DNA of 64,000 bases, taken from the NCBI GenBank assembly GCA_026671195.1, contig JAPOHD010000027.1:496001-560000 (forward strand), in the 5' to 3' direction. The notes under the pieces were generated by a model. That model saw only the letters and a program-made list of their open reading frames with translations. It was not told the origin of the DNA and searched no databases. This document shows positions 9,401 to 18,262 of this stretch, one piece after another. The number at the start of each line of letters is the position of its first letter. Within the stretch, counting starts at the first letter, position 1. Position numbers and translations under genes: made by a program. The stretch is from Draconibacterium aestuarii. Its GTDB lineage: Bacteria > Bacteroidota > Bacteroidia > Bacteroidales > Prolixibacteraceae.

Positions 9401-9722
9401 CTTTTTCGTAGTGGGTTTTATCCGGACTTAAAAGAATGAGGTAATCGTCCATTATCTGGTAAGAAATACCCTGTCCGGCAAAAAGATCATCTAAAATTTC
9501 CTGAATGGTTGCGTTTCGAACACTGACTGTTGCGGGTAGTTCAACATTTACTTGTTCGCGAACATAAAAAAATCTGAACTTGCTCGATTGCTCAATCTCT
9601 TTCAAGACTTCAACAATCTTCAGGTCTCTGGCTTTTAAATTAAAAGTTACCGTTTGAGAGGACACTAAAGTAGGTGCCAATAAAAGACTAATAAATAGAG
9701 CAAGGTTGGCAAGTTTTATCAC
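6408..9722 (-). CDS. SusC/RagA-family TonB-dependent transporter with STN domain
   Basis: 1104 residues. After a signal peptide, an STN (secretin/TonB short N-terminal) domain occupies about residues 25-98 (VTFNLKARDLKIVEVLKEIEQ through YQIMDDYLILLS). Next come a carboxypeptidase-D-like domain (about 113-190), the plug (about 195-310; DVTGSVGMIEANSL, SAAIYGARGSNGVILVTTKRG) and a 22-strand barrel ending in an aromatic residue (SFGVSAVF). STN domains of this class contact FecR-type anti-sigma factors in the periplasm. The only sigma/anti-sigma pair nearby sits beyond the second susC, which itself lacks STN. A -7 element lies just upstream, so this pair may be transcribed separately. Confidence 0.93.
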   Translation of the reverse strand: MIKLANLALFISLLLAPTLVSSQTVTFNLKARDLKIVEVLKEIEQSSKFRFFYVREQVNVELPATVSVRNATIQEILDDLFAGQGISYQIMDDYLILLSPDKTHYEKAIKSQNQKTVTGQVTDETGTPVTGVNVLLKGTTRGTTTDANGRYSLSKVASNETLVFSFIGMITQEIPLSYQDVINVIMANDAIGIEEVIAVGYGVQRKSDVTGSVGMIEANSLLERPVFNALQGIKGKIAGVNVFSNSGSPSGSTRIIIRGINSIETTSDPLYIVDGVAMEDFQHMNPYDIERIEVLKDASSAAIYGARGSNGVILVTTKRGAKNGEVVIKYDGYISVGHMRNKLDLLNSEEWLEVIKQGYENAPKYRDYSPDEIPHIEFTDPNLFDENGKPLYNTDWQDEATRTSISHNHQFSIQQGTSKSSVGAFLNYTDNQGIMLNSWLKRINAKIAYDAQPVDWLDFGMNMLINRTSQNEVEEGQAYQMPRRTMIEFVPILPVKMPDGNWSNSSSTSNFALEGMANPVHVLESQDRLRNRTQFFGNVFLNFHILPELQLKTQFGTDIHITKNRDYNPTDLLNISFPNAFARIQNTDIVYWQQETFLNYDKSFNKHRISSVLGLSWQERTYSFNNMSSTGFSNDFYKFNNIGAANDPNAPESGYEKWSMNSSFFRFNYSYDDKYLATFTARADGSSRFGTNKKYGFFPSAGLGWVVSEEDFMSNNLFFDYIKLRTSYGVTGNTELGVYRSLATIRSGTVLLNGVRENYSEVTKLPNPDLEWEKTSQFNFGLNTSFLNNRISIELDYYYKLTKDLLLNRPVPHSTGFTSVMDNIGAVSNEGLEVLLSTTNVNKKDFIWNTTLNINYNKNKIEKLGENDEDILPGPWWVSGSQTILRVGEALSTFWGYKRLGTWGTDEAAEAAAVGAVPGVAKRSEERDIIGKGVPDVTGSLINRFQYKNFDFSIDLQFVAGVDIMQQFFHSTEDRTGYANGLTSVLYDSWTENNQNTMVQQIRNAPLNGQNSEVDDHWVVDGSYLRGALFSLGYNFNKALFKHSLLSSLRIYANLDNAFVIDSKDFKGYDPEATSWENNLWGQNIFFFQYPKPTTLSFGVSAVF

Positions 9723-9747
9723 AATTATTAGGTTCGTTAGTTCATCG

Positions 9748-9755
9748 CAAAAGTA
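9748..9755 (-). promoter_or_regulatory. -7 promoter element for the STN-type susC
   Basis: The minus strand reads TACTTTTG, a match to TAnnTTTG, ending 25 nt before the ATG at 9722. It lies after the terminator of the upstream operon, so the susC-susD-oxidoreductase part probably has its own promoter. Confidence 0.55.
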
Positions 9756-10000
9756 ATTATAAATGTTGTATTTTATCTATGATTTTTACCTAATCCATTC
9801 ATTTTTAAACTGCTTCTAATACGGAGAAATTGAGTTACATTCGTTTTTCGATTTGAAAAAAGAAAAACAAGCGGGTGAGGTCTTTTTGTAGATTTCGAAA
9901 GTAGAAAATCCGGTTGATTTATTTGTTGACCGGCAAGTGTGGATTTGTTTACCCAAACTGCAGAGAAGAAAGTCATAGAAATTGGATTGGCAAAAAAAAG

Positions 10001-10034
10001 AAAGAGCACTGTACCTATCCAAACAGTGCTCTTT
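10001..10034 (-). terminator. Intrinsic terminator after the SusE-position lipoprotein
   Basis: Arms AAAGAGCACTGT (10001-10012) and ACAGTGCTCTTT (10023-10034) are perfect complements with a 10-nt loop. On the minus strand the hairpin is followed by TCTTTTTTTTG. It separates the upstream operon from the STN-type susC. Confidence 0.88.
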
Positions 10035-10044
10035 TTTATATCAA

Positions 10045-11238
10045 CTATTCAATTACAGAAAGATGAGCGTATTGATCACCAATTCTGTATTCAAATGATA
10101 CCGATGAATTCGGCGTAACATTTGTCATTTTAATCATACCATAAAAAATATCTTCAACATTGGTGCCGGTTACAGCTTTGTAAATGTAGTAACCTGCCCC
10201 TGCGATAGGATCTGCCTCTGTAGAAGGAGTTCCTGCAGTAAAGGCAGCAATAATATCGGTTGAGTTATTTTTATCGTATAAAAGTTTTGTTCCTTCAACA
10301 AACTCAATGGTATTCCCGGCAGCTAGCCAGGCAGAACCACCTTTTAACATTAATGAACCCAAAACTGCTACCATAGCAGAAGGATCGTCTTCGGCAACGG
10401 CCGAGTTATTAATTAGGTTTCTTCCTGCCAAACTTCCGCCAAGTACTACTTCTGCTTGTTTTTTAAGGAAGAAGTAAGGATCACGAACAATAATCTTTGA
10501 TTCAATTACATCGGTATAATTACCCAATGATGAACTGAAACGATAGTCCATTGTGTCTTTCCCAATTGCAAAGTCGTTGCCCGAAATAGGAACCATAAAA
10601 GGCTGAGTGCCTGTGAATGGAGATCCGGGAACGTCTTCCCACGCTCCGCTTGAACCATTGCGTCGTTGCGCAATTAAACCACCGGTGTAATCACCCGATT
10701 TAGGTTCTACGGTAACATTAAAATAAGCAGTTTCCGAAGTACGGGCCACATCAATTTCGATATCACCAACTTTAGGTTTTGAGCTGTTTGCTGCAGCAAC
10801 CATAACAACAGATGCATTTGCAAAATCGGTTTTCCCGTTGTAAATAACTCTTACGTTATCGCCGGGGCCGTTTAAGTTTGCCTGATCTCTGGTGTAAGTA
10901 ACAGATGCTGTTAAATCGCTTCCAACAGTCACTTCTTTTTGTGTTCCTGCCATAGGTAGCAATTGTTTTGCAGTACCACCGTTTGGTGGGAATTGTAATT
11001 GCAGTAATTCAACCATCATAACATCGCCTGATTTTGCCGTAGCAAATGTTGCCGTTACAGTAAACTCATCGTCTAATGTACTAATACCTGCTCCGTCGGT
11101 GCTCGACACACCAGTTAACAGAACGTTGCCATTCTCATCCAGAGGTATCTCGTAGTAGGCTTGTTCGTTACAACTAACTATTGCAAACAGAACACTTATA
11201 ATTATTATTAATTTTTTCATTTTCTTCAAGTATTTCAT
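10045..11238 (-). CDS. Surface lipoprotein in SusE position, unknown family
   Basis: About 397 residues from the ATG 10 nt after the susD stop (an internal ATG at 11220 also gives a good signal peptide). The lipobox AIVSC is followed by NEQ. The rest is low in charge, rich in Gly, Ser, Thr and Val, and reads as beta-sandwich modules without catalytic motifs. As third gene after susC and susD it occupies the place of SusE/SusF-type surface glycan-binding lipoproteins, and I infer a ligand-binding role from that position only. I do not recognise the family. Confidence 0.7.
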   Translation of the reverse strand: MKYLKKMKKLIIIISVLFAIVSCNEQAYYEIPLDENGNVLLTGVSSTDGAGISTLDDEFTVTATFATAKSGDVMMVELLQLQFPPNGGTAKQLLPMAGTQKEVTVGSDLTASVTYTRDQANLNGPGDNVRVIYNGKTDFANASVVMVAAANSSKPKVGDIEIDVARTSETAYFNVTVEPKSGDYTGGLIAQRRNGSSGAWEDVPGSPFTGTQPFMVPISGNDFAIGKDTMDYRFSSSLGNYTDVIESKIIVRDPYFFLKKQAEVVLGGSLAGRNLINNSAVAEDDPSAMVAVLGSLMLKGGSAWLAAGNTIEFVEGTKLLYDKNNSTDIIAAFTAGTPSTEADPIAGAGYYIYKAVTGTNVEDIFYGMIKMTNVTPNSSVSFEYRIGDQYAHLSVIE

Positions 11239-11248
11239 GATTAATAAA

Positions 11249-12865
11249 TTATTGAGCAACTTGTTGAGGCATCCAACCGTAATTCTGAGAGCACATTCTG
11301 TTGTTATCAATTTCGGTTGACGAAACAGGAGCTAATAGGTGTTTTGCACTAAATTCGAAATTGAATGAAGTTGGTTGATGACCCACAAAATCTTCAATTC
11401 CTGCAAATTCGCCTACGCCATCAATAAGAGCAGTACGGGTACGTCTCATATCAAAAAGCATTTTGTTTTCCCAGATTAGTTCGTAGGCACGTTCGCTCAT
11501 AATGTCTAACAAGTTAAGTTCTCCGGGCTGAAAAGTTGGTAATCCTGCACGTGTTCTGATTTGGTTGATTCCTTTTACCTCGTCTTCGCTGTTTATTCCA
11601 AGTGCCCAATATACTTCGCTGTGCATTAAAAGAATGTCTGAATAACGATAAATATTGAAATTCAAACCCGATTCGCCGGTTACTTTAATGGCTTCAGTAT
11701 CGTAATATTTGTACAAGAATTTTACTGCAAATTTGGCTGCAGGACTTTCGTTCTGATCGTACTTTAACGATTTTGTATCATCTTCGAAAAAATATACGCG
11801 GTCTTTAATTCGCTTGTCGGCCGGATTAAAAGATTGGTAGTAAGCAACACTGGGAATACCTGTACCGTTTTCATCTCCAAACATCGAAATCTGACTGGCA
11901 AGTGGAAGAGTAGTTGAAATAATACCGTTGTTTCTTAAACCTGCCACGTATTGAATTTGAAAAATAGCCTCGCCTTTGTTGTCCATGGCCGGGTTACGAA
12001 TATCTTCGAAATTACCCAACTGGTATTTTCCGTATAAAAAGTCGAGTTGAGTTTTAGCCTTTTGCAAAAGCGAAGTTGCACTTTGAGAATTAACCGGATA
12101 GCCGGTCATGCTCCACAGACCATCTTCGCACCATGCTTTTGTTGTATCGGTTGCAGCTTCCTGGTAAGGATAACCCGACATGGTTAAATATACGTCGGCT
12201 AAAATTGCTCTTGCAGTATGTTTGGTAACTCTGCCGTCCGATGATTGTTTATCGTCCAAAGCACTTTCGTTTACGGCAAATTCCAAATCGGGAACAATTA
12301 TCTCGTTGTAAATTTTAACCAAACTTGAACGTTCTCTTGGTGCATCGGCCAAATCGGTTACAATTTCCGTATTGTAAACTACATCGCCATAATGACGAAC
12401 CAAACAGAAGTAGTAGAATGCACGTAAAGTTCTCACTTCTCCGAGTAAAACAGACAACTGATCTTCATTTAATTCCGTTACGCCGGGAAGCATTTTAAGT
12501 GCAAGGTTACAGTCTCTGACACCTTTGTACCACATGTTCCATGGGTGTACAAAATATTCGCTGTCGCCACTTTCACTGTTTTGTTCAAATTTCCAAAGTT
12601 CGGCACCCTGGTATTGCGAGTAGGCTTTCCCGGTTGCATATTCCAATGCATTTGCACGGTTACCACCCCACCAAACCGAACCACCGGTCCATTCGGGAAG
12701 TGCCCTGTAAGCACCAGTAGCAAGAGCTTCTCCTCCTGAGATACTGGTTATTTGAGATTCATCAGTAAGAGATCCTGTTGGAGTCTCTTCCAAAAATTTA
12801 TCGCACGAAGCAAGCATTAATGCAAGTCCGAATAGTATTAAAAATATATGTTTCATCTTTTTCAT
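11249..12865 (-). CDS. SusD/RagB-family outer-membrane lipoprotein (second)
   Basis: About 538 residues from MKKMKHIFLILFGLALMLASC (an alternative ATG lies at 12856). The acylated cysteine of the lipobox MLASC is followed by DKFLEETPTG, a standard SusD start. FNIYRYSDILLMHSEVYWALG and the RGLP-type segment INQIRTRAGLP are conserved SusD features. The start lies 10 nt downstream of the partner susC stop. It is expected to act as the surface lid of the transporter encoded just upstream; substrate unknown. Confidence 0.92.
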   Translation of the reverse strand: MKKMKHIFLILFGLALMLASCDKFLEETPTGSLTDESQITSISGGEALATGAYRALPEWTGGSVWWGGNRANALEYATGKAYSQYQGAELWKFEQNSESGDSEYFVHPWNMWYKGVRDCNLALKMLPGVTELNEDQLSVLLGEVRTLRAFYYFCLVRHYGDVVYNTEIVTDLADAPRERSSLVKIYNEIIVPDLEFAVNESALDDKQSSDGRVTKHTARAILADVYLTMSGYPYQEAATDTTKAWCEDGLWSMTGYPVNSQSATSLLQKAKTQLDFLYGKYQLGNFEDIRNPAMDNKGEAIFQIQYVAGLRNNGIISTTLPLASQISMFGDENGTGIPSVAYYQSFNPADKRIKDRVYFFEDDTKSLKYDQNESPAAKFAVKFLYKYYDTEAIKVTGESGLNFNIYRYSDILLMHSEVYWALGINSEDEVKGINQIRTRAGLPTFQPGELNLLDIMSERAYELIWENKMLFDMRRTRTALIDGVGEFAGIEDFVGHQPTSFNFEFSAKHLLAPVSSTEIDNNRMCSQNYGWMPQQVAQ

Positions 12866-12875
12866 TTTATCAGGT

Positions 12876-15800
12876 TTAGAAAATGACATTTATACCGAAT
12901 GTATAAGTAGTAGGACGGGGATACATAAAGAAGTCCATACCCGGAGTGATTGAATCCATGTTGCCCGAGTCACTACCTTCAGGATCGTAACCTGTATATT
13001 CTGTAAGCAGGAAGAAATTCTTCGCAGTACCATATACTCTTAGTTTACTTAATCCAATCTTGTTTAATAACGATTTAGAGAATGTATAGCCAAGCGTTGT
13101 ACCTTCGCCTCTAATGAATGAACAATCTTCAATCCAGTGTGTATCGGGATAAGTCTGGTAGTATGCACCACCATTACCCGGACGAACCTGGCCAATATCT
13201 GTGTCCTGATGATCGGGGCGCCATGCATTTAAGATCGAATTTTTACCATTGGCCATTGCCTGACGGTCTTCAGACGAGTGATTGGTTCTGTTCTCTTTTT
13301 TAGCACCATATGAAAACCTGATGTCAATATTAAAATCGAAGTTTTTATAGCTTACATTGTTGTTGATGTTCATGTCGAAAATAGGAAATGCACTTCCAAC
13401 AATTTTACCATCGTCCTGAAAACTGATGATTCCGTCCTGGTTAACATCTTCGTATTTCACATCACCCGGAACAAATCCGTAACGAGCTGCCAAAGAGGCT
13501 TCCTCTGTGCTATAGGTTCCTAAGCGGTTAAGTCCAAAAAATGACGCAACCGATTCGCCTTCGCTTAATACAGTGTTTGCTCCACCTACCCAGTAGTTGC
13601 GGTAGATATTCGCTCCCGTTGGGCCTAACTTTTTAATTTCGTTGTGGTTAGCAGCGAAAGTTACATCGGTGAACCAGTTCAAATCTTTGCTTTTAATGTT
13701 GTGCGTATTGATTGTAAATTCAACCCCTTTGTTTTCAACTTCACCGTAGTTCATACGAACGCTACCTGTGGTTGTTGATAAAGGAAGTGGCACATCTAAA
13801 AGCATGTCTTCGGTTAATTTGTAGTATACTTCAAACGAACCGTTGATACGGCTGTTGAACAAGCCAACATCCAAACCTGCGTTATACTGTGTGGTTGTTT
13901 CCCATTTTAAATCGGGGTTACCAAACGAATCAGGATATAATCCCGGATAAACTGCATCGCCAAGTGCAACATTGGTTGAACCAACAAATGTTTGGGTAAC
14001 ATAACTACCAATTTCCTGGTTACCGGTTTTACCTACACTTAAACGTAGTTTTAAGTTGGAAAGAGAACTAATGTCCTGCATAAAATCTTCTTCGATAATT
14101 CTCCATGCGATCGATCCTGATGGGAAGAAACCGTATTTAGAGTTTTCACCAAATTTTGAAGAACCATCGTAACGGCCGGTAGCTGTTAAAAGGTATTTAT
14201 TTTTGTAGCTATATGTCGCACGTGCAAAATAAGAGTTTAATGCATTTTTACCATCCCAGCTTCTTACTTGTGGACGCGTATCGGTACCTACTTCCAGGTT
14301 GTGCCAGGCATAAAAGTCGTCGAAGAAATAACGGTTACGTGCATTTACATTTTCCCATGTATATTCCGACCACGACAAACCAACCATTCCTGTAACCGAA
14401 TGATCTCCAAATGTTTTGTTGTAGTTGAAATAGTTTTCGTTTTGCCAGTAAAAATTATTTTCCGACTCGATGTACGCTGTACTTCTGGTATCGATTAATC
14501 TACCTGAGTATTCGTTCCATTTTCTGTTGCTTGCATCAAAAGCAAGGTTGGTTTTAAACGACAGGTCTTGAGTTATTTTGAAATTGAAGGTTACGTCTCC
14601 CGTAATTTGAGTACGATCGGTGTATCTTTCAGTATCGTTGGTAATGTGTACCGGGTTATGTGGTGTTTCACCTGCAGGGAAATCGGCATTTGAAGACCAT
14701 TTTCCGGCATAGTTGCCATAAATGCTTTCGTCATTGGGGTACTGAATCGGAAGAATTGAGTACGCTTCAACAGCTGCACGGGCAATACCACCACTAAAAT
14801 ACGAAACATCGTTTACCAGTTCCTTATTTTTGTTTGTTCCAAGGTTTGCACTAACTGATAACCACTCTTTTAATTTCATGTCGCCATTAATTTTAAACGA
14901 ATAGCGATTAATTTTTGAGTCTAACAACAAACCGTTTTCAAGTCCGTAACCCATGAAAATACCAAATTTGGCTTTTTCGTTACCACCACGAATATTTAGC
15001 TGGTGGTTGGTAGAATTAGATGGTTTGAAAATTTCTGACTCCCAGTTGGTGTCAAAACGTGGGCGATACGTTTGGCCATCGTCACCAATTAGAGGAATAG
15101 AATAACTTCCTTGCTCAAAAAGGTGAGGCATTTGTGCGTAACTGTGTCCGGCTGCCGAAGGATCGATCGAATAATCGAACTGAGCAGGCCAGTTTGGCGA
15201 AGAAGCATATTTTTTTACGTTCATCCATGCCTGAGTAGTTACATACATCATTTGCTCGGCATCCAGAACATAAAATTTTCTGTTCATTGTTGCGCGGGTA
15301 ACATACCCATTGTACTCAACAGTTGGTTCGCCCGAAATACCGCGTTTGGTTGTAATAATAATAACCCCGTTTGAACCGCGTGCTCCGTAAATAGCAGTTG
15401 CTGATGCATCTTTTAATACATCCATGGTTTCAATTTCGTTTGGATTAAGCATACGAAGTGCATTGCCAACTCCAACTACGCCATCCACCACAAATAACGG
15501 ATCGTTGTTTGAGTTGATTGAGTTCGTTCCACGAACACGAATCATAGGTTCGCTACCCGGTGCGCCTGAGCGTTCGATTACTTTAACACCCGCTACTTTA
15601 CCTCCAATTGCCTGAGCAACGTTAAAAGCTGGCCTGTCGAGTAAACGTTCTTCGGTAACCTGAGTTACTGCACCGGTTACATCTCTTTTTTTCATTGTAC
15701 CGTAACCAACTACTACCACCTCTTCCAAGCCAATGGCATCGGTTTGCATGATAATATTGATTTGGGTTTGACCACTAACGCTAATTTCCTGTGTTAGCAT

Positions 15801-16148
15801 ACCAACAAAAGAAAATATCAATGTTGCGTCAGCGCCATCAACTGCAATGGCGTATTTACCGTCTATGTCGGTTACAGTACCAACTGTTGTCCCTTTTACA
15901 CGAACAGTAACTCCCGGAATTAGCTCCCCGTCTTTGTCGGTAATAACTCCCGACACCATTTGTTGATCCATGTTAATTGCCGATTCAGTAGCAACACTTC
16001 CGATATTTTTATTTGAATTGTGTTTTGAATCAACTGCTGAAACCTGCATGAAACCTACTAGTAGAAGTAGGATTGTTAATCTCATGGTAAGTGTTAATTT
16101 TTTTCCCTTTCCACAGAATAGAAAAGTGGATATACCATTTTTTTTCAT
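12876..16148 (-). CDS. SusC/RagA-family TonB-dependent transporter without STN
   Basis: About 1090 residues from MKKNGISTFLFCGKGKK; the open frame extends to 16208, but the added residues look non-coding. The N-terminus has a signal segment (LTILLLLVGFMQVSA), a short linker with no STN domain, then a carboxypeptidase-D-like domain (SGVITDKDGELIPGVTVRVK), the plug (EEVVVVGYGTMKKRDVTGAV) and the outer-membrane barrel ending FGINVIF. It is the transporter next to the FecR/ECF sigma genes, yet it has lost, or never had, the domain expected to signal to FecR. Confidence 0.93.
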   Translation of the reverse strand: MKKNGISTFLFCGKGKKLTLTMRLTILLLLVGFMQVSAVDSKHNSNKNIGSVATESAINMDQQMVSGVITDKDGELIPGVTVRVKGTTVGTVTDIDGKYAIAVDGADATLIFSFVGMLTQEISVSGQTQINIIMQTDAIGLEEVVVVGYGTMKKRDVTGAVTQVTEERLLDRPAFNVAQAIGGKVAGVKVIERSGAPGSEPMIRVRGTNSINSNNDPLFVVDGVVGVGNALRMLNPNEIETMDVLKDASATAIYGARGSNGVIIITTKRGISGEPTVEYNGYVTRATMNRKFYVLDAEQMMYVTTQAWMNVKKYASSPNWPAQFDYSIDPSAAGHSYAQMPHLFEQGSYSIPLIGDDGQTYRPRFDTNWESEIFKPSNSTNHQLNIRGGNEKAKFGIFMGYGLENGLLLDSKINRYSFKINGDMKLKEWLSVSANLGTNKNKELVNDVSYFSGGIARAAVEAYSILPIQYPNDESIYGNYAGKWSSNADFPAGETPHNPVHITNDTERYTDRTQITGDVTFNFKITQDLSFKTNLAFDASNRKWNEYSGRLIDTRSTAYIESENNFYWQNENYFNYNKTFGDHSVTGMVGLSWSEYTWENVNARNRYFFDDFYAWHNLEVGTDTRPQVRSWDGKNALNSYFARATYSYKNKYLLTATGRYDGSSKFGENSKYGFFPSGSIAWRIIEEDFMQDISSLSNLKLRLSVGKTGNQEIGSYVTQTFVGSTNVALGDAVYPGLYPDSFGNPDLKWETTTQYNAGLDVGLFNSRINGSFEVYYKLTEDMLLDVPLPLSTTTGSVRMNYGEVENKGVEFTINTHNIKSKDLNWFTDVTFAANHNEIKKLGPTGANIYRNYWVGGANTVLSEGESVASFFGLNRLGTYSTEEASLAARYGFVPGDVKYEDVNQDGIISFQDDGKIVGSAFPIFDMNINNNVSYKNFDFNIDIRFSYGAKKENRTNHSSEDRQAMANGKNSILNAWRPDHQDTDIGQVRPGNGGAYYQTYPDTHWIEDCSFIRGEGTTLGYTFSKSLLNKIGLSKLRVYGTAKNFFLLTEYTGYDPEGSDSGNMDSITPGMDFFMYPRPTTYTFGINVIF

Positions 16149-16177
16149 AAATTTGATTGTTTTGATTAATAGCATTA

Positions 16178-16195
16178 TAGGTGATTTGTCACCTA
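16178..16195. repeat. 7-bp inverted repeat between fecR and susC
   Basis: TAGGTGA TTTG TCACCTA is a perfect 7-bp inverted repeat with a 4-nt centre, 30 nt upstream of the susC start at 16148. It could be a protein-binding operator or a small hairpin in the susC leader; the sequence alone does not decide. Confidence 0.5.
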
Positions 16196-16289
16196 GTATT
16201 CGAAACAAAATGGGCTGGTTGGTGTGTCCGCACCTTCCTGCCTTTTTTTTACTTTGGGATTTATTTCATTTGCACCTCCTTTTTCGCTT

Positions 16290-17282
16290 TTATTTGGTTG
16301 TTATTTCTATTTCTTGATCTACTATTTTATAATCAATTGGTAAGGCCCGTTTTAATATTTCAAGGATTTCAATAATGGTTTCATCTTTAAATGTTCCATC
16401 AAAGTGAAATTCATGAATTGCATCATTTTTCACTTCAATATCAACACCATATTTCCTTTCCAGCAGAACAATCAGTTCTTTTAAACTCATATTTACAAAA
16501 ATGAGTTTATTGTCTTTCCAGGCAGTAACCCACCGGGTATTAATTTTTTTAATGGCGATGTTTTTAGTCTCTTTGTCAAAAGTCAACTGTTCGCCAGGTA
16601 CCATATAAACAGAATTTGCCAGTTTACATTCTTCTGTAGATTGAATGACAACGCTGCCTTCTTCGAGTGTTGTGGTTACTTGTTTTTCCGATTTATAAGC
16701 TTTTACGTTAAACTGTGTGCCGGTAACATTAACATCGTAAAAGTGAGTATGCACAATAAATGGTTTCTTTTTGTTTTTATGCACATCGAACCAGGCTTCG
16801 CCATCGAGAAATACCTCGCGCGTACCTTTTTCTCCATTGATACTGTATTTAATCGAGGAACCTGCATTTAGTACTATTAAAGAACTATCGGGTAGTATTA
16901 TTTCTGAAATAGAACCTTTTGGGGCAGAGGCTGCATAATATGCAGGGTTTGTATTGCTTTTTAGCGATGAAATATGAAGCCCCATAAAAAGTCCTATCAC
17001 TACCGCCGCAGCAATTCTTCCAAAAGTTGATATAAAATATTTGGGTGTAAGTATTTTGGTTTTTTTCTTTTCGATTTTTGACCAAAGTTTGTCGAATAGT
17101 TTTTTGAAGGGGTTTGTTGAGGTTTCCGGATTCTCGGTATTATGCAATTCCTGAAGCAAAAGATCTTTGAGTTCGTATTCATTTTCATCGTGGTGAAAAA
17201 GCGCATACATCTGCCTTTTCTCCAGATCACTTGCGTTTTCCGCTTTTCCTTTCTTCAGTATATGTCCAATTCTATCTTGCAT
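16290..17282 (-). CDS. FecR-family anti-sigma factor
   Basis: 330 residues. A cytoplasmic N-terminal part (1-80) that should bind the sigma factor is followed by one membrane span (about 85-105, RIAAAVVIGLFMGLHI). The periplasmic FecR domain has the hallmark sequence LPDSSLIVLNAGSSIKY, then REVFLDGEAWFDVHKN and VTGTQFNVKAY. The C-terminal DUF4974-like module (LKELIVLLERKYGVDIEV) resembles an STN fold and probably contacts a TonB transporter. It lies downstream of the ECF sigma gene and upstream of the STN-less susC. Confidence 0.93.
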   Translation of the reverse strand: MQDRIGHILKKGKAENASDLEKRQMYALFHHDENEYELKDLLLQELHNTENPETSTNPFKKLFDKLWSKIEKKKTKILTPKYFISTFGRIAAAVVIGLFMGLHISSLKSNTNPAYYAASAPKGSISEIILPDSSLIVLNAGSSIKYSINGEKGTREVFLDGEAWFDVHKNKKKPFIVHTHFYDVNVTGTQFNVKAYKSEKQVTTTLEEGSVVIQSTEECKLANSVYMVPGEQLTFDKETKNIAIKKINTRWVTAWKDNKLIFVNMSLKELIVLLERKYGVDIEVKNDAIHEFHFDGTFKDETIIEILEILKRALPIDYKIVDQEIEITTK

Positions 17283-17344
17283 TCTTATTATTCTTCAGTA
17301 AGAAATAGTCTTTCGTGAATTCTCGTTTACTTTACTTCTTTTTT

Positions 17345-17382
17345 AAAAACCGCTCTTTACAAAGGAGCAACGAGCGGTTTAA
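17345..17382 (-). terminator. Hairpin between sigma and anti-sigma genes
   Basis: Arms AAACCGCTC (17347-17355) and GAGCGGTTT (17372-17380) form a 9-bp stem with a 16-nt loop, followed on the minus strand by a few T. The position between the two genes suggests partial termination or attenuation that lowers anti-sigma relative to sigma, or simply the end of the sigma transcript. Confidence 0.55.
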
Positions 17383-17506
17383 ACTAACTTAACTAAATCT
17401 ATCTATGCAAAAAATCTATTAGACAGAATTCTAATAGGTATACGCGCATAAAATTGGATTTACTCACCGGGCTAACAAAAAAAAATAAAATTAATAGGAA
17501 GAATGC

Positions 17507-18097
17507 CTAACTGTAGAAAAGATAGAAAAAGAGTAAAGCAAATACAGAATCCTTTTGTAAATGTTCTTTTAAAAAAACCAATGCTCTGTATAACTGATTT
17601 TCAACGGTTCGTTTGGATAATTGCAGTTCTTTTGCGATTTCGTCGTTGGTTAATCCCTTGCTTTTACTCAATTTAAATATTTTTCTTCTTTGTTCGGGCA
17701 TTTGGGCTACTAACCTGTTGATTGTTGTCTGCATTTCTTCAAAAATTACAGTGTCCCAGGTATTGTTTGAACCAGTTGAATAGTTTGCTTTCGAAAATTC
17801 TTGAAATGCAGTTTCAATATTTTTCCGACGAATAAAATCGTAAATAGTATTTATGGCAATTTTAAAAATAAAGGCTTTTATATTTTGCGTGGCATCTAAT
17901 ATATCACGTTTTTCCCAAACCTTTAAAAAAACATCCTGAACCAGTTCTTCTGAATCGGCTGTACTTTTAAGGTAGGAAAGTGCAAAATGATAAATTTTTG
18001 GTGCGTACCTTTCGAACAGTATCTGGTAGGCTTCTTTTTCGCCGGATTTTACCCGGCGGGTGAGGTCTGCATCGTCTATTTTGTTTATATGATTCAA
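17507..18097 (-). CDS. ECF RNA polymerase sigma factor (Bacteroidota FecI-like)
   Basis: 196 residues. Region 2 runs from LFERYAPKIYHFALSYL to ELVQDVFLKVWEKRD, and region 4 contains the helix-turn-helix around LTNDEIAKELQLSKRTVENQLYRAL. This is the sigma-70 family ECF group common in SusCD loci, normally held inactive by the adjacent FecR protein and released when the transporter binds its ligand. The C-terminus ends in a hydrophobic tail (SVFALLFFYLFYS), which occurs in some family members. The gap to fecR is 224 nt, unusually wide, and contains a hairpin. Confidence 0.93.
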   Translation of the reverse strand: MNHINKIDDADLTRRVKSGEKEAYQILFERYAPKIYHFALSYLKSTADSEELVQDVFLKVWEKRDILDATQNIKAFIFKIAINTIYDFIRRKNIETAFQEFSKANYSTGSNNTWDTVIFEEMQTTINRLVAQMPEQRRKIFKLSKSKGLTNDEIAKELQLSKRTVENQLYRALVFLKEHLQKDSVFALLFFYLFYS

Positions 18098-18262
18098 TTT
18101 CGGCTCAGTTTAGAAGGTGCTAAAATAATAAAATTTGAAAGTGTAAAACCTTATTCCATTTCTGCAATAATAGGTATATTTTTTTTATAACAGGAGATTT
18201 GTTCATATAGACGAGAATGACAAAGTTTTAATTGGATTTCGGAACAGTATATTTGATCCGAT

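Larger units (their letters stand above)
9723..10044. other. Gap between the two halves of the sigma/SusCD locus
   Basis: 322 nt without a convincing gene. It contains the promoter element at 9748-9755 and the terminator at 10001-10034. Two short minus-strand frames here (up to 78 codons) have no signal peptide or recognisable family and read like non-coding translation. Nothing else is seen. Confidence 0.6.

Noticed and set aside
9773-10022. Two overlapping minus-strand frames of 68-78 codons
   Set aside because: They overlap a promoter and terminator in the gap between operons and have no recognisable domain.
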